Shown: in pieces, positions 18,677 through 32,857 of the stretch | Layout: each line of letters starts with the position of its first letter | How positions within the stretch are numbered: the stretch's first letter is position 1 | Assembly: GCF_021117425.1 (NCBI RefSeq) | Contig: NZ_CP088298.1 | Span: 2,480,001-2,544,000, forward strand | DNA length: 64,000 nt | Origin: Brevibacterium zhoupengii | Lineage (GTDB): Bacteria > Actinomycetota > Actinomycetes > Actinomycetales > Brevibacteriaceae | Direction of reading: 5' to 3' | The notes under the pieces: generated by a model | What the model was told of the DNA's origin: nothing | The model's input: only the letters and a program-made list of their open reading frames with translations | The model's database searches: none | Made by a program: the position numbers and the translations under genes

Positions 18677-20797
18677 TCACAGCGACCGCGGATCGTCGAT
18701 GCGGATGCGCACTTGGGGAAGCTTCTTCGCCGACCGTGAGGCGATGAGATGGGCCAGTGATTCTCCGACCGTGTCGCCGGCCGCGATCGGATAGGCTGCG
18801 ACGGCTTTCTGTTCATCGCCGTCGGAGTCGCGGATGAGTTCGGTGAGGTCGGGCACGTCGGTGAGGACGGCGTCGATGCCGGTGCCGGGGCCGGTGAGTT
18901 CGACGATGCGCCGGTAGGGCGGGAACCCGAGCTCCCTGCGGTCGCCGAGTGCTCTGGACATGCTGGTGACCGGGTCGAATGTGGTCACAGTGCTCCGTAT
19001 CGCCTCGTCGGTGTCGCCGAGGTAGACGACGCCCCCAGCGGTGCGTGATCTCACGAGAACTGCTGCGCGCAGGCGGCGGCTGATTCCCTCGTCGGTTGAG
19101 CGCATCCACGGTCCCGGCCACAGCGAGTCGAGCAGAATGGCACAGGCATAGCCTCCAAGGGCATAGGGTTCGGCTCCGGTGGTGGCCACAACGATGCGGG
19201 CAGTGTCATCGACGGCGACGGGAATGTCATCGCCGCCTGATTCGAGGATTTCGATTCCTGGCATGGCCTTGCGCAGCTCTTCGACGGTGCGGCCCCTGCC
19301 GCGCACGATCGAGCGCACTTGGTTCGAGCGGCAGCGTCCGCAGGAGAAGGTCTCGGAGTGGAAGCCGCAGGAACGGCAGGCGAAGGGCCCCACCTCCGAC
19401 TGGGTGGTCAGGGTGGCCGAGCAGTTGGGACAGCGAGCGACCTCTTGGCATCGTGCGCAGGCGAACACCGGGTAGTACCCGGCGCGCGGGACCTGGACGA
19501 GGACAGGGCCTACGGCGTTGGTGTCCTTGGCCCCGGGCCTGAGAGCACCACGCATGAGCTGCCAGGCTTGCGACGGGATGCGCTGCCAGGCGAAGGGATC
19601 ACGTTCCTCATCGGGGACGAAGACTCGTGGTGCTCCCTCGCGACGTTCCGGGCCAGTGGGCGTACTGTCGCGCAGCCACCCGACTTCCACGAGTCGCTGA
19701 ATCTCGGCGCTGCGATCCGTGGAGACGAACAGCAGCCCGGTGGTCTCAATGGTCGACCTCAGGAGGCAGACCTCTCTGGCGTGCGGGTAGGGCGCGTGCT
19801 GGTCGAGGTAGTTCGAGTTCGAATCGTCGAAGCAGATGATGAGGCCCAGGTCTGCCACGGGAGCGAAGGCCGCGGCTCTGGTGCCGATCGTCATGCGTGT
19901 ATGTCCCAGCAGTCCCCGCAGCCAGGCCTTCCACCGCTGCTCGGGCGATTGGTCTGCGCTGAGCACCGAGTACGAGTCGATGTCCGTACTGGCGTCGAGG
20001 GCCGCCGAGAGGACAACAAGTTCGCGGTGATCGGGCACCAGCCACAGCACGGACTCCCCCGCGGCCAATGTGGCCCTGGCTGCGGCCAGTCCGGCGGTGA
20101 TCCAACTGAGCCCCGGGGTGGGCCCGGGTACGCAGGTCAGTGCGATGCGCGGATGTTCGACGGCTGGGAAGTCCTCTGCCCGGTCGGACGGGGAATGGCT
20201 GAGAACCCATTCGCCGAGGCGTTCGATCGTGTCCTTGGCAGTCGCCGTCTCGTTGTCTGCAGCGGCAGTAGTATCGTCGGCAGGCCCTTTATCGGCGGCC
20301 GAGTTCTCGGACGCCGTGCTCGCGCTATCGGAGTCTGTCGGTGCACTGGAACTGCTTCCGTTCTGATGCAGCGCCTTCTCCACCTTGAGAACGGCCTTTT
20401 CGGCGCGGGCGTGGCGCGGTGGGATCGCCAGCCGAAGGACATCGGAGAGTGTTCCGGCGTAGCGGCGGGCGGTGGCTGTGCCGAGTCGCAGCAGCTCGGG
20501 GGTGAGGACTGCGACCGGACTGGTGATGCGTTCGATCGTGGCCAGCGGTCCAATGTGATCGGATGACTCAACCCGTTCGAGCAGGAAGCCGTCACGCAGC
20601 TTGCCTGCGAACTTGACCCGCACGCGCACTCCCGGACGGGCCGTGTCTGCGAACTTCTCCGGCACTGCGTAGTCGAAGGCACGGGCCAGATGCGGCACCG
20701 GGTGATCGATGAGCACACGGGCCACGGGATCTTCCGCAGCCAACGGCACCTGCCCGAGGGCAGAGGTACCGGTGTCGATCGGTAGAGGTTCGTCCAT
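18677..20797 (-). CDS. priA: Primosomal protein PriA, helicase motifs degenerate
   Basis: The 706-residue protein has the PriA fold: an N-terminal 3'BD-like DNA-binding domain (about 20-120), helicase lobes and a zinc module with eight cysteines (447, 450, 456, 459, 474, 477, 486, 489). The Walker A GSGKT expected at about 232-250 is absent (ITAGLAAARATLAAGES), and the DEEH box reads FDDSN (323). Known actinobacterial PriA proteins share this loss, so it is probably a DNA-binding restart factor without helicase action. A Ser/Thr/Asp-rich insertion covers about 147-189. The ATG at 20797 overlaps the metK stop by one base (TGATG). Confidence 0.9.
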   Translation of the reverse strand: MDEPLPIDTGTSALGQVPLAAEDPVARVLIDHPVPHLARAFDYAVPEKFADTARPGVRVRVKFAGKLRDGFLLERVESSDHIGPLATIERITSPVAVLTPELLRLGTATARRYAGTLSDVLRLAIPPRHARAEKAVLKVEKALHQNGSSSSAPTDSDSASTASENSAADKGPADDTTAAADNETATAKDTIERLGEWVLSHSPSDRAEDFPAVEHPRIALTCVPGPTPGLSWITAGLAAARATLAAGESVLWLVPDHRELVVLSAALDASTDIDSYSVLSADQSPEQRWKAWLRGLLGHTRMTIGTRAAAFAPVADLGLIICFDDSNSNYLDQHAPYPHAREVCLLRSTIETTGLLFVSTDRSAEIQRLVEVGWLRDSTPTGPERREGAPRVFVPDEERDPFAWQRIPSQAWQLMRGALRPGAKDTNAVGPVLVQVPRAGYYPVFACARCQEVARCPNCSATLTTQSEVGPFACRSCGFHSETFSCGRCRSNQVRSIVRGRGRTVEELRKAMPGIEILESGGDDIPVAVDDTARIVVATTGAEPYALGGYACAILLDSLWPGPWMRSTDEGISRRLRAAVLVRSRTAGGVVYLGDTDEAIRSTVTTFDPVTSMSRALGDRRELGFPPYRRIVELTGPGTGIDAVLTDVPDLTELIRDSDGDEQKAVAAYPIAAGDTVGESLAHLIASRSAKKLPQVRIRIDDPRSL

Positions 20798-21999
20798 CAA
20801 GCCGAGGAGACTGCACGAAGCAGATCGTCGGCGCGGTCCGTGACCTCCCATGTGAAATCAAGGAGCTCGCGGCCGAAGTGGCCGTAGGTCGACGTCTGGG
20901 AGTAGATCGGACGCAGGAGGTTGAGGTCCTGGATGATCATGGCCGGTCTCAGGTCGAAGACCTCGCGAATCGCCTTCGAGATCGCGTTCGGATCGACTTT
21001 CTCGGTTCCGAAGGTCTCGACGTAGAGGCCCATCGGGTCGACACGGCCGATGGCATAGGAGACCTGTACCTCGGCGCGGTCGGCGAGCCCGGCCGCCACG
21101 ACGTTCTTCGCCACCCAGCGCATGGCGTATGCGGCGGAGCGGTCAACCTTCGAGGGGTCCTTCCCGGAGAAGGCGCCTCCGCCGTGGCGGGAGTAGCCGC
21201 CGTAGGTGTCGACGATGATCTTTCGACCGGTCAGTCCGGCATCGCCCATCGGTCCCCCGGTGACGAAGGGACCAGCCGGGTTGATGTGGATGTTGGCATG
21301 CGAGTCGTCGAGTCCGGAGCCGGCGATGACCGGATCGATGACGAAGTCTTTGATCTCGGCATGCAGCTGGGTCTGGTCCACATGTCCCGCGTGCTGGGTC
21401 GAGACGACGATGTTCTCGATCGAGACGGCTTCGTCTCCGTCGTAGCCGAGTGTCAGCTGGGTCTTGCCGTCGGGACGCAGGTAGTCCAGGGCACCGGTCT
21501 TGCGCACCTCGGACAGCTTCTCGGCCATGCGTGAGGCCAGGTGGATCGGCACCGGCATGAGGACGTCGGTGGCGTTGTCGGCATAGCCGAACATCAACCC
21601 CTGGTCGCCGGCGCCCAAGCTCGAACCGTGGTCGGATTCCACGGCCTCGCGGAAGTCCAGCGGGTTGGTCACACCGGAATGGATGTCGGTGGACTGGCTG
21701 CCGATGGACACGGAGACTCCGCAGGAGTGTCCGTCGAATCCGGTGTCGGAGGAGTCATAGCCGATTCCGGTGATGAGTCGGCGGACGATGCCGGCGACAT
21801 CGGCGTAGGCTGCGGTGTTGACCTCACCGGCGACGTGGACGAGACCGGTGGTGACCATCGTCTCGACGGCGACCTTGGCGTTCGGATCCTGACTCAGCAG
21901 ATCGTCGAGAACGGCATCGCTGATCTGGTCGCAGATCTTATCGGGATGGCCCTCGGTGACGGATTCGGACGAGAAGAAACGCAGATTTGATTGACTCAC
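20797..21999 (-). CDS. metK: S-adenosylmethionine synthetase
   Basis: MetK makes S-adenosylmethionine from methionine and ATP. With the GTG at 21999 it has 400 residues. Family motifs are [42 protein letters not shown], the P-loop-like [20 protein letters not shown] and [16 protein letters not shown]. The GTG overlaps the coaBC stop in a GTGA arrangement, which I prefer over the ATG six codons upstream at 22017; neither has a clear ribosome-binding site. No SAM riboswitch is possible here because coaBC abuts it. Confidence 0.95.
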   Translation of the reverse strand: MSQSNLRFFSSESVTEGHPDKICDQISDAVLDDLLSQDPNAKVAVETMVTTGLVHVAGEVNTAAYADVAGIVRRLITGIGYDSSDTGFDGHSCGVSVSIGSQSTDIHSGVTNPLDFREAVESDHGSSLGAGDQGLMFGYADNATDVLMPVPIHLASRMAEKLSEVRKTGALDYLRPDGKTQLTLGYDGDEAVSIENIVVSTQHAGHVDQTQLHAEIKDFVIDPVIAGSGLDDSHANIHINPAGPFVTGGPMGDAGLTGRKIIVDTYGGYSRHGGGAFSGKDPSKVDRSAAYAMRWVAKNVVAAGLADRAEVQVSYAIGRVDPMGLYVETFGTEKVDPNAISKAIREVFDLRPAMIIQDLNLLRPIYSQTSTYGHFGRELLDFTWEVTDRADDLLRAVSSA

Positions 22000-23255
22000 G
22001 GCGTCGATTCTACGCATTCCATTCGATTCACGAGAGCCGCAATGACCTTTTCCGAAACATCGTCCTTGCTGCCGTGGAACTCCGCGGAGGCGATGACGGC
22101 AGTGCCGTCGGCGCTGAGGATCTGGACGGCGTTCTCGTCGTGGCCGAAGGCCCTATCCTCGGAGACGTTGTTGAAGACCAGGAGGTCGACACCCTTGCGC
22201 TGGAACTTCGCCTTCGCATAGTCGAGAGCGCTGTGATGAGAATCTCCGGTCTCGGCAGCGAATCCGACGATGATCTGGGACTCCGGGCGTGACTGCACGA
22301 GCCCGACGAGCACATCGGGGTTCTGCACCAGGTTGAGAGTCAGACCCTCACCGCCGGACTTCTTCATCTTCGAATCGGTGCGCTGCGAGGGCCGGTAGTC
22401 GGCGACGGCAGCGGCCATGATGATGGCATCGGCCTCGGGTTGAGAGGCCAGCATCTGGGTCTGGAGCTCGAGCGTGGATTCGACGTTCGTGATGCGCACG
22501 TTGTGCGGCAGAACAGACAGCAGACCCGTATCGATATTGGCCGCGACCAGGTCCACCTGGGCTCCGGCTGCGGCAGCGGCTCGTGCCAGCGCGATGCCCT
22601 GTTTGCCTGAGGAGCGGTTGCCGAGGAAGCGCACTGGATCGAGTGGTTCTCTGGTTCCGCCGGCACTGATGACCAGGTGTTTGCCCTGCAGCGGCCCGCC
22701 GAGGTCGGTGGCGTTCGCAGACGCCGTGGCGCTCGCGGCAGCGGCAAGGGCGAAGTCGACGATTGTCTCAGGCTCGGGCAGGCGTCCAGGACCGGAGTCC
22801 GGTCCGGTGAGACGCCCGACAGCGGGTTCGAGGACGTGGATCCCGCGCTGCTTCAAGGTCGCGATGTTGGCGACGGTGGCGGGGTTCTGCCACATCTCGG
22901 TGTGCATGGCCGGGGCGACGACCACCTCGGCGGTCGTCGTCAGAACTGTGGCGGTGAGCAGGTCATCGGCGATGCCGGCGGCCAGCTTGGCCAGGGTGTT
23001 GGCTGTGGCCGGGGCAATGACGACGAGCTCAGCCTCCTGTCCGATGCGGACATGGTTGACCGACTCGATCTCGTCGAAGACGTCGGTGGTCACCGTCTGC
23101 GAGGACAGTGCCTCGAAGGTGGCAGCACCGACGAAGTTCAATGCGCTAGTTGTGGGCACGACTTTGACGCTGTGCCCGAGCTCCCGGAGCCGCCGAATGA
23201 CATGGCACGCCTTGTAGGCGGCGATTCCACCGGCGACGCCGAGTACGGTTCTCAC
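21996..23255 (-). CDS. coaBC: Bifunctional phosphopantothenoylcysteine decarboxylase/synthetase
   Basis: CoaBC adds cysteine to 4'-phosphopantothenate and then decarboxylates the product in CoA synthesis. The 419 residues have an N-terminal flavodoxin-like CoaC domain ([18 protein letters not shown], catalytic-region [13 protein letters not shown]) and a C-terminal CoaB domain ([32 protein letters not shown]). The GTG start overlaps the rpoZ stop (GTGA). It sits in the standard rpoZ-coaBC-metK order. Confidence 0.96.
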   Translation of the reverse strand: MRTVLGVAGGIAAYKACHVIRRLRELGHSVKVVPTTSALNFVGAATFEALSSQTVTTDVFDEIESVNHVRIGQEAELVVIAPATANTLAKLAAGIADDLLTATVLTTTAEVVVAPAMHTEMWQNPATVANIATLKQRGIHVLEPAVGRLTGPDSGPGRLPEPETIVDFALAAAASATASANATDLGGPLQGKHLVISAGGTREPLDPVRFLGNRSSGKQGIALARAAAAAGAQVDLVAANIDTGLLSVLPHNVRITNVESTLELQTQMLASQPEADAIIMAAAVADYRPSQRTDSKMKKSGGEGLTLNLVQNPDVLVGLVQSRPESQIIVGFAAETGDSHHSALDYAKAKFQRKGVDLLVFNNVSEDRAFGHDENAVQILSADGTAVIASAEFHGSKDDVSEKVIAALVNRMECVESTP

Positions 23256-23584
23256 TGGTCGCTGAAGTCCAGTGCGCCATCGTTGCTGACAGCAGGCTGC
23301 GCAGGCTCTTGGCTGAGTCCGCCGAAGTCGGCTTCGGTAACCTCGCGAGCCACGATCTTGCCCTCGTTGATCTCGCGGAGCGCGATCGACAGCGGCTTCT
23401 CATGGGTGCCGGGGGTCACCAGCGGACCGACGTTTTCGAGCAGTCCCTCTTGGAGCTGGGCGTAGTAGGAATTGATCTGGCGGGCTCGCTGAGCCGCAAT
23501 CGAGACCAGTTCGTACTTCGAGCTGGTCACGGCCAGCAGATCATCAATCGGTGGATTGGTGATGCCTTCAGGTTGTGCAGGCAA
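23252..23584 (-). CDS. rpoZ: RNA polymerase omega subunit
   Basis: Omega helps fold and hold the beta' subunit of RNA polymerase. The 110 residues contain the family core [26 protein letters not shown]-type helix and the segment [15 protein letters not shown], with an acidic tail ending DFSDQ. The reading starts at a TTG at 23584 with only a weak GGA upstream. It follows gmk by 12 bp in the conserved mihF-gmk-rpoZ-coaBC order. Confidence 0.95.
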   Translation of the reverse strand: MPAQPEGITNPPIDDLLAVTSSKYELVSIAAQRARQINSYYAQLQEGLLENVGPLVTPGTHEKPLSIALREINEGKIVAREVTEADFGGLSQEPAQPAVSNDGALDFSDQ

Positions 23585-23596
23585 TGAATGTCCAAT

Positions 23597-24175
23597 CTAA
23601 TCGGTAGTGGATATACCCATCAATGATATGAGTTCTTCGGCCGCAGTGCGAACGTGGTCATTGACGATGGTGACATTGAACTCGGATTCGGCCGCCAATT
23701 CCTGCTTGGCGGTGGTCAGCCGGCGCTCCTGTTCGGCTTCTGACTCGGTTCCGCGACCGGTGAGTCTCGACACGAGTTCGTCCCAGCTGGGCGGGGCCAG
23801 GAAGACGAACAGCGCCTCCGGCATCTTGTCCTTGACCTGGCGCGCTCCCTGCAGATCGATCTCCAACAGGGAGGGAATCCCCTGGGCGAGCTTCTCCTGC
23901 ACTTGGGCCGAGGGCGTGCCGTAGCGGTGGCGACCATGGACCACGGCGTACTCGAGCAGCTCACCGGCAGCGATGAGCGAGTCGAATTCGTCATCGCTGA
24001 TGAAGTGATAATGAACACCATCGACTTCGCCGGGTCGCCGTGGCCGCGTGGTGGCGGAGACGGAGAACCAGACCTCGGGATGGTGATCTCTGATGTACGC
24101 GCTGATGGTGCCTTTTCCGACCGCGGTGGGACCCGCGAGGACGGTCAGTCGATTATTCACAGATCTATTGTTCAC
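23597..24175 (-). CDS. gmk: Guanylate kinase
   Basis: Gmk phosphorylates GMP to GDP. From the GTG at 24175 it has 192 residues with the P-loop [16 protein letters not shown], the GMP-binding [20 protein letters not shown] and [14 protein letters not shown], and [14 protein letters not shown] prefer 24175 because GGAGA lies 13 bases upstream and it leaves only 4 bp after the mihF stop; a second GTG at 24160 is also possible. The frame remains open to 24292, inside mihF, but that part is not conserved. Confidence 0.94.
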   Translation of the reverse strand: MNNRSVNNRLTVLAGPTAVGKGTISAYIRDHHPEVWFSVSATTRPRRPGEVDGVHYHFISDDEFDSLIAAGELLEYAVVHGRHRYGTPSAQVQEKLAQGIPSLLEIDLQGARQVKDKMPEALFVFLAPPSWDELVSRLTGRGTESEAEQERRLTTAKQELAAESEFNVTIVNDHVRTAAEELISLMGISTTD

Positions 24176-24179
24176 ACAT

Positions 24180-24491
24180 TCAGGAGTATTTCTCCAACAG
24201 GGCATTCTTCTGGTGTACGCCCAGACCCTTGATTCGACGTGAGGATGCAATGCCCACGTCTTCCATAGCCGCCTCCGCACGTCGATCACCAACGCCGGGC
24301 AATGACCTCAGCAGATCGACGACGCGCATCTTCGCGAGTGCCTCGTCTGCATCGGCCTTCTTCAGCACGGCCGTGAGATCGGTTTGACCATTCTTCAACG
24401 CGGTCTTGACCTCGGCTCGCGCCTGACGGGCTTTGAAAGCCTTGTCAAGAGCAGCTGAACGCTGTTGCGGGGTCAAAGGTTCGAGTGCCAC
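24180..24491 (-). CDS. mihF: Integration host factor, actinobacterial type (mIHF)
   Basis: mIHF is a small essential nucleoid protein of actinobacteria that binds DNA through a helix-two-turn-helix. The 103 residues begin with the usual [20 protein letters not shown] and contain [20 protein letters not shown] and the C-terminal [17 protein letters not shown], all typical. The GTG at 24491 has AGAGGAG immediately upstream, so I reject the longer TTG frame to 24578. It begins the mihF-gmk-rpoZ-coaBC-metK run. Confidence 0.95.
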   Translation of the reverse strand: MALEPLTPQQRSAALDKAFKARQARAEVKTALKNGQTDLTAVLKKADADEALAKMRVVDLLRSLPGVGDRRAEAAMEDVGIASSRRIKGLGVHQKNALLEKYS

Positions 24492-24795
24492 ATTATCTCC
24501 TCTGTCACCATGAACGGGCAGGTAGGGAAGTTGCTTCAGTCTAAAACAAAAACCCTCGTGAGAGGCATAAAGCGGCAAAGAAAACTCAAGAGTTAGCAGA
24601 ACTGCTCACTCCGGGACCACCCTGCTCCACCTCAGACGACTCAGGATATCGACGCCGAGCATTCAGGAAATCGAGGCAGAGCAGGACACGAAAGGAGGCG
24701 TACAGGCCGCAGAATCACGCAGCCTGCACGCCTGAAGCACAGTGAGATCAGCCATACGATCAGGAGGTCTCAGGCATCTCCTGCACGTGCCTTCC
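24492..24795. other. 304-bp intergenic region between mihF and pyrF
   Basis: This is the only gap over 300 bp. On the minus strand, going from pyrF to mihF, it holds an 11-of-12 paired hairpin at 24696-24733, then a short CCTC/GAGG stem followed by GTTTTTGTTTT (about 24545-24565), which may be a weak intrinsic terminator or part of the mihF leader. The ribosome-binding site AGGAG of mihF lies at its left end. No gene, tRNA or recognised riboswitch is visible. Confidence 0.6.
24696..24733 (-). terminator. Hairpin downstream of pyrF
   Basis: AGGCGTACAGGC (24696-24707) pairs with GCCTGCACGCCT (24722-24733) with one mismatch, around a 14-nt loop. It lies 63 bp beyond the pyrF stop. There is no T-run after it, so it is a candidate end structure for the pyr operon, not a classical intrinsic terminator. 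Confidence 0.45.
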
Positions 24796-25652
24796 TCAGA
24801 CCACCTGGGTCAGGGACTCGTTGAGAGACCTCGCCGCTGCCTGCACTCCTTCGGGTCCCGCACTGAGCACGGCCCGCGATGTGGTGGCCAGGATCTGGTT
24901 GGCCGCGATGGCTTCGGATCCGAAGACTTCGATCAGCTCGGCGATCCCTGCACCCTGAGCACCGACTCCCGGTGCCAGGATCGGGCCACCGCATGCGGCC
25001 GGGTCGAAGCCGAGTTCACGAGCGGCCGATCCGATCGTGGCGCCCACCACCAGGCCGAACCGACCAAGACCCTGGGCTGCGTCCGCCTCGTTGCGCGCGG
25101 CAACCTGCGACACGATCGACCCGGCCACCGAGTCGCCGAAGCCGTCTGCAGCCTCACCACGCCGTGCGTGCTGAACCTGCGCGCCTTCGGGATTCGAGGT
25201 CAGAGCCAGGACGAAGACGCCCCGATCATGAGCCTCGGCGAGGTCGAACGCCGGGTCCAGTGCCCCGAATCCGAGATACGGGGAGACCGTGATCGAATCG
25301 GCTGCCAGCGCCGAGGTGGGCTCCAGGTAGGCGCGTGCGTACGCTCCCATGGTTGACCCGATGTCCCCGCGTTTGATGTCGAGGACGCTGATGAGATCGT
25401 GTTCCCGGCAGGCAGCCAGTGTCTCTTCGAGCACCGCGACCCCGGCCGAACCGTACTGTTCGTAGAAGGCCGACTGCGGTTTCACCGCGGCCACCGTCCC
25501 GGACAGTTCAGACACCGTGCGCAGAGAGAATTCGCGCACTCCCTCCGCCGTGCGCGGCAGCCCCCAGGCCTCGAGCAGATGGTCATGGGGGTCGATGCCT
25601 ACGCACAGCGGTCCGTGCTCGTCCATGGCCGCCTGCAGGCGGACGCCGAACA

Positions 25653-25656
<4 letters not shown>
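24796..25656 (-). CDS. pyrF: Orotidine 5'-phosphate decarboxylase
   Basis: PyrF decarboxylates OMP to UMP, the last step of de novo pyrimidine synthesis. The 286 residues are of the longer family-2 type common in actinobacteria: [28 protein letters not shown], the catalytic [17 protein letters not shown] and [11 protein letters not shown]. The GTG start overlaps the carB stop (GTGA). A second in-frame ATG follows directly. It is the last gene of the pyr operon. Confidence 0.96.
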
Positions 25657-28928
<3,272 letters not shown>

Positions 28929-28937
28929 GGGTTCTCC

Positions 28938-30089
28938 TTAGGCCTGTGCGACCTGGGAAGCGGACATGAGGTCGATGAAGCGATCGAACAGGTAGCTCGA
29001 GTCGTGAGGCCCGGCGGCGGCCTCCGGGTGGAACTGGACGGAGAACGCCGGAATGTCGAGGCACTGGAGGCCCTCGACCACATCGTCGTTGAGGCACACG
29101 TGGGAGACGGTGACTCGACCGTAGTCCGCGTCGTGCGGTGCCTGCGTCTCGCCGTCCAAGGGTGCGTCGACGGCGAAACCGTGGTTCTGCGAGGTGATCT
29201 CCACCTTGTCAGTGGTGCGGTCCATGACCGGGACGTTGATGCCGCGGTGGCCGAAGGGCAGTTTGTATGTGCCGAAGCCCAGTGCACGGCCCAGCAGCTG
29301 GTTACCGAAGCAGATGCCGAAGAACGGCATCTTCGCAGCCAGGACCTCCCGCAGGAGTGCGACCTGGTCATCAGCGGTCGCCGGATCCCCGGGGCCGTTG
29401 GAGAAGAAGACTCCGTCGACGCCCAGCGCCTTGATCTCAGCAAAGCTCGTGGTGGCGGGGAGGAGGTGAACGTCGATGCCGCGTTCGCTCAGGCGTTCCG
29501 GGGTCATCGATTTGATGCCCAGGTCCAGGGCGGCGACGCTGAACTTCTTCTCTCCCACAGCAGGAACGAGCTTGGGTTCGGTGATCGAGACCTCTTCGGC
29601 GAGCTTCGCTCCGGCCATGTGCGGTGAGGCCTGGACCTTCGCCAGCAGCTCATTGTCATCAGCCTCGGCGGCGGGCCCGGAGAAGATGCCCATACGCATG
29701 GCTCCGGCTTCGCGCAGATGCAGGGTCAGGGCACGGGTGTCGACGTCGCTGATGCCGACGATGCCGGATTCTTCGAGGCGCGTGGACAGGTCTCCGATGG
29801 AGCGCCAGTTCGAGGACACGCGGGAGGCGTCGCGGACTACGTAGCCGGAAACCCAGATCTTGGCCGATTCGTCGTCGTCATCGGTGATTCCCGTGTTGCC
29901 GATGTGCGGCGCGGTCTGGATCACGATCTGACGGTGATAGGACGGGTCGGTCAGGGTCTCCTGATAGCCCGACATGGCGGTGACGAAGACCGCTTCGCCC
30001 AGGGTCTCTCCGATGGCGCCGTAGGCAGAGCCTCGGAAGGTGCGTCCGTCTTCGAGGACGAGGACGGCAGGTGTGGTGGACAGTCTCAT
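28938..30089 (-). CDS. carA: Carbamoyl phosphate synthase small subunit
   Basis: CarA hydrolyses glutamine and channels ammonia to CarB. The 383 residues have an N-terminal domain ([35 protein letters not shown]) and a class I glutamine amidotransferase with the nucleophile elbow [16 protein letters not shown] and the catalytic His-Glu pair in [14 protein letters not shown]. It overlaps the preceding small membrane gene by 4 bp. Confidence 0.97.
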   Translation of the reverse strand: MRLSTTPAVLVLEDGRTFRGSAYGAIGETLGEAVFVTAMSGYQETLTDPSYHRQIVIQTAPHIGNTGITDDDDESAKIWVSGYVVRDASRVSSNWRSIGDLSTRLEESGIVGISDVDTRALTLHLREAGAMRMGIFSGPAAEADDNELLAKVQASPHMAGAKLAEEVSITEPKLVPAVGEKKFSVAALDLGIKSMTPERLSERGIDVHLLPATTSFAEIKALGVDGVFFSNGPGDPATADDQVALLREVLAAKMPFFGICFGNQLLGRALGFGTYKLPFGHRGINVPVMDRTTDKVEITSQNHGFAVDAPLDGETQAPHDADYGRVTVSHVCLNDDVVEGLQCLDIPAFSVQFHPEAAAGPHDSSYLFDRFIDLMSASQVAQA

Positions 30090-30580
30090 TGTGCCTCTTC
30101 GATCATTTCGCGGATGCGGTCGACGGTGGGGGTGGTGCTGGCGGCGTAGCGGGCGCGGAAGCCGGTGTCGACGAGGGTCTCCCCCAGCCGCCAGGTGATG
30201 CGGACGATGCCGCCGCGTTCGACGAACTTGCCGATCATGCCGGCGGTGGTGTCGACGGAGACGATATCGCGTCTGGGGATGAGGAAGTCCTCACGTCCGG
30301 CGAGGTCCATGATGACTCCCCCATCGGTGACGACGATCTCTCCCGTGGTGCGGATGCCGAGACCATGGACGGCCACGCGCTCGAGCGGATGCCCGGCGAG
30401 GGTCGTCGATACGTAGGAGCCTTCGACGGGGTCCGCGACGGGCTTGATTCCCAGATGCGGCTTCGCCGGCTGCGGAACTTCGGTCTGGCTCTTCTTTCGT
30501 CGGCTCCAACCCCAGGTGATGGCGAGGATCAGGAGTAGGAAGACGACGGCGATGATGATGACGCTTACTGGTCGGTCCAT
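30086..30580 (-). CDS. Membrane-anchored PH-like protein in the pyr operon
   Basis: The 164-residue protein has one N-terminal transmembrane helix ([20 protein letters not shown], about residues 6-25), a basic stretch (SRRKKSQ) and a soluble beta-rich C-terminal domain of about 120 residues ([39 protein letters not shown]). A protein of this kind sits between pyrC and carA in many actinobacteria; it is usually named as PH-like, with unknown function. It overlaps pyrC by 16 bp and carA by 4 bp, and has a clear AGGAG site. Confidence 0.8.
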   Translation of the reverse strand: MDRPVSVIIIAVVFLLLILAITWGWSRRKKSQTEVPQPAKPHLGIKPVADPVEGSYVSTTLAGHPLERVAVHGLGIRTTGEIVVTDGGVIMDLAGREDFLIPRRDIVSVDTTAGMIGKFVERGGIVRITWRLGETLVDTGFRARYAASTTPTVDRIREMIEEAQ

Positions 30581-31884
30581 GATGCTCCTGCCGGATGGGG
30601 TGTGCTGAGTCGTCCGCCCGAGAGCACCCGGTGGCCGTAGAAGAAGGTGTCGGTGACCGAGGTGGAGACCTCAAGACCGGCGAAGGGGTTGTTGCGGCCC
30701 TTCGTCGCGTGGTCATCGGGCACGATCGTGTGCGTCGAGTTCGGGTCGATGAGCACGATGTTGGCGCTTGCTCCGATCTCGAGGCTGCCGTGGCCGGTGG
30801 CCCCGGTGATGCGCGCTGGTGTCACCGACATGACCCGGGCGAGGTCGCCGTAGTCGAAGTCGTAGTCGGCCATCGCCTCGACGACGATGGACAGTGCCGT
30901 CTCCATGCCGACCATGCCCATGGCCGCTGCCGTCCACTCGCTGCACTTGTGTTCTGCAGTGTGTGGGGCGTGATCGGTGCCGATGACGTCGATCGTGCCG
31001 TCGGCCAGTGCCTCGCGCAGTGCGGTGACATCGGCCTCGGTGCGCAGCGGCGGGTTGACCTTGTACACAGGGTCGAAGCTGCGGACGAGTTCGTCGGTGA
31101 GCATGAGATGGTGCGGGGTCACCTCGGCGGTGATCTCGACTCCGCGCGACTTCGCCCAGCGGATGATGTCGACGCTGCCCTTGGTCGAGACGTGGCAGAT
31201 GTGCAGCCGTGAGCCCACATGCTCGGCCAGGAGCACATCGCGGGCGATGATCGACTCCTCCGCGACGGCGGGCCAGCCGGGCAGTCCCAGCTCAGCGGAG
31301 ACGACACCCTCGTTCATCTGCGCGCCCTCGGTCAGGCGCGGTTCCTGTGCATGCTGGGCGATGACTCCGTCGAAGGTCTTGACGTACTCGAGGGCCCGGC
31401 GCATGAGCAGCGGATCGGAGACGCAGATCCCGTCGTCGGAGAATATGCGGACGCGAGCCGCCGACCGGGCCATGGCTCCGATTTCGGCGAGGTTCTTGCC
31501 TTCGAGTCCGATGGTCACGGCGCCGATGGGCACGACTTCGGTGTAGCCGGCGGTGCGCCCGAGACGATGGACCTGCTCGACCACGCCTGCGGTGTCGGCG
31601 ACGGGTGCGGTGTTCGCCATGGCATGGACGCAGGTGAAGCCGCCTGCTGCGGCCGCCCGCGACCCGCTCAGAATCGTCTCCGCGTCTTCCTTTCCGGGTT
31701 CGCGAAGATGCGTATGCATGTCGACGAGCCCAGGCAGAGCAACGAGTCCTTCTGCGCTCACGACCTCCACCGAGCTGCTGTCGGGATCGAGCAGGTCCGG
31801 ATCGACGATCGTCGAGTCCTTGATGGCGATATCGGCACTTCCCTGGCCCAGCACATTCGCACCGCGGATCAGATAATCAGTCAT
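30565..31884 (-). CDS. pyrC: Dihydroorotase
   Basis: PyrC closes carbamoyl aspartate to dihydroorotate using two zinc ions. The 439 residues show the type I dihydroorotase pattern: the HxH metal motif in [54 protein letters not shown] and the catalytic Asp in [15 protein letters not shown]. It overlaps the pyrB stop by 8 bp and is followed by the membrane protein gene. Confidence 0.97.
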   Translation of the reverse strand: MTDYLIRGANVLGQGSADIAIKDSTIVDPDLLDPDSSSVEVVSAEGLVALPGLVDMHTHLREPGKEDAETILSGSRAAAAGGFTCVHAMANTAPVADTAGVVEQVHRLGRTAGYTEVVPIGAVTIGLEGKNLAEIGAMARSAARVRIFSDDGICVSDPLLMRRALEYVKTFDGVIAQHAQEPRLTEGAQMNEGVVSAELGLPGWPAVAEESIIARDVLLAEHVGSRLHICHVSTKGSVDIIRWAKSRGVEITAEVTPHHLMLTDELVRSFDPVYKVNPPLRTEADVTALREALADGTIDVIGTDHAPHTAEHKCSEWTAAAMGMVGMETALSIVVEAMADYDFDYGDLARVMSVTPARITGATGHGSLEIGASANIVLIDPNSTHTIVPDDHATKGRNNPFAGLEVSTSVTDTFFYGHRVLSGGRLSTPHPAGASWTDQ

Positions 31885-32857
31885 TGGGCTCCTCCTGGCC
31901 TGTCAATAGGCGGTACAGAACCGCCATGCGCACACTGACTCCGTTCTCGACCTGGTCGAGGATGAGGGCGCGCGGTGAGTCGGCGGCTGCCGCTGAGATT
32001 TCGAAGCCGCGGTTCATCGGCCCCGGGTGCATGATGAAGGTCTCCTTCGGCAGGCCCGCCAGGCGGGCCGCGGAGAGTCCCCACAATCGTGCGTATTCGC
32101 GTTCGTTGGGGAAGAACGACTCGTGCATGCGCTCGTGCTGGACACGCAGCATCATCACGGCCGCAAAGTCTTCGCTGTGCAGCGCCTCATCGAGGTCGTA
32201 GTGCAGGGTCACAGGCCAGGTCTCGACACCCCATGGCAGCAGCGTCGGGGGTGCGACGAGGTGGACTTCGGCGCCGAGGTTGGCCAGCAGGTGGACATTC
32301 GAGCGGGCTACTCGAGAATGCAGGACGTCCCCGACGATGGCGACCTTCGCCCCGTCGAGACCGCGTCCGCGCGGGCCGTCCTTGACTGCGCCCGAGGCGG
32401 AGAATCCACCGAGGGCACGGCGCAGGGTGAAAGCGTCGAGCAGAGCCTGAGTGGGGTGTTCGTGAGTCCCGTCGCCGGCGTTGACGACAGGAACATCGAT
32501 CCAACCGGTGTGAGCCAGGCGATGCGGTGTGCCGGAACCGGCGTGACGGACGACGAGCGCATCAGCTCCCATGGCCGAGATCGTCTGGATGGTGTCCTGC
32601 AGGCTCTCGCCCTTGGACACGGACGAGCCTTTGGCGGAGAAGTTGAGGACGTCGGCGGAGAGCCTCTTGGCCGCGGCTTCGAAGGACAGACGGGTCCGCG
32701 TCGAGTCTTCGAAGAAGAGGTTGACCACGGTACGCCCACGCAGGACGGGCAGCTTCTTGACCTCGCGTTCGGAGACCTGTGTCATCTCTTCGGCGATGTC
32801 GAGTATCGAGATGGCGTCGTCGCGGCTCAGTGACACGGTGTCGAGGAGGTGCTTCAT
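31877..32857 (-). CDS. pyrB: Aspartate carbamoyltransferase catalytic subunit
   Basis: PyrB transfers the carbamoyl group to aspartate. The 326 residues have the carbamoyl phosphate site [19 protein letters not shown] and the [14 protein letters not shown] and [20 protein letters not shown] motifs. The C-terminal aspartate-binding half contains [12 protein letters not shown]. There is no regulatory pyrI gene. The ATG overlaps the pyrR stop (ATGA), coupling its translation to pyrR and hence to PyrR control. Confidence 0.97.
   Translation of the reverse strand: MKHLLDTVSLSRDDAISILDIAEEMTQVSEREVKKLPVLRGRTVVNLFFEDSTRTRLSFEAAAKRLSADVLNFSAKGSSVSKGESLQDTIQTISAMGADALVVRHAGSGTPHRLAHTGWIDVPVVNAGDGTHEHPTQALLDAFTLRRALGGFSASGAVKDGPRGRGLDGAKVAIVGDVLHSRVARSNVHLLANLGAEVHLVAPPTLLPWGVETWPVTLHYDLDEALHSEDFAAVMMLRVQHERMHESFFPNEREYARLWGLSAARLAGLPKETFIMHPGPMNRGFEISAAAADSPRALILDQVENGVSVRMAVLYRLLTGQEEPND

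Noticed and set aside
20797-22017. SAM riboswitch controlling metK
   Set aside because: metK overlaps coaBC, so there is no leader to hold one.
24176-24292. Longer gmk start inside mihF
   Set aside because: The extra residues are not conserved in guanylate kinases and come from a different frame of mihF.
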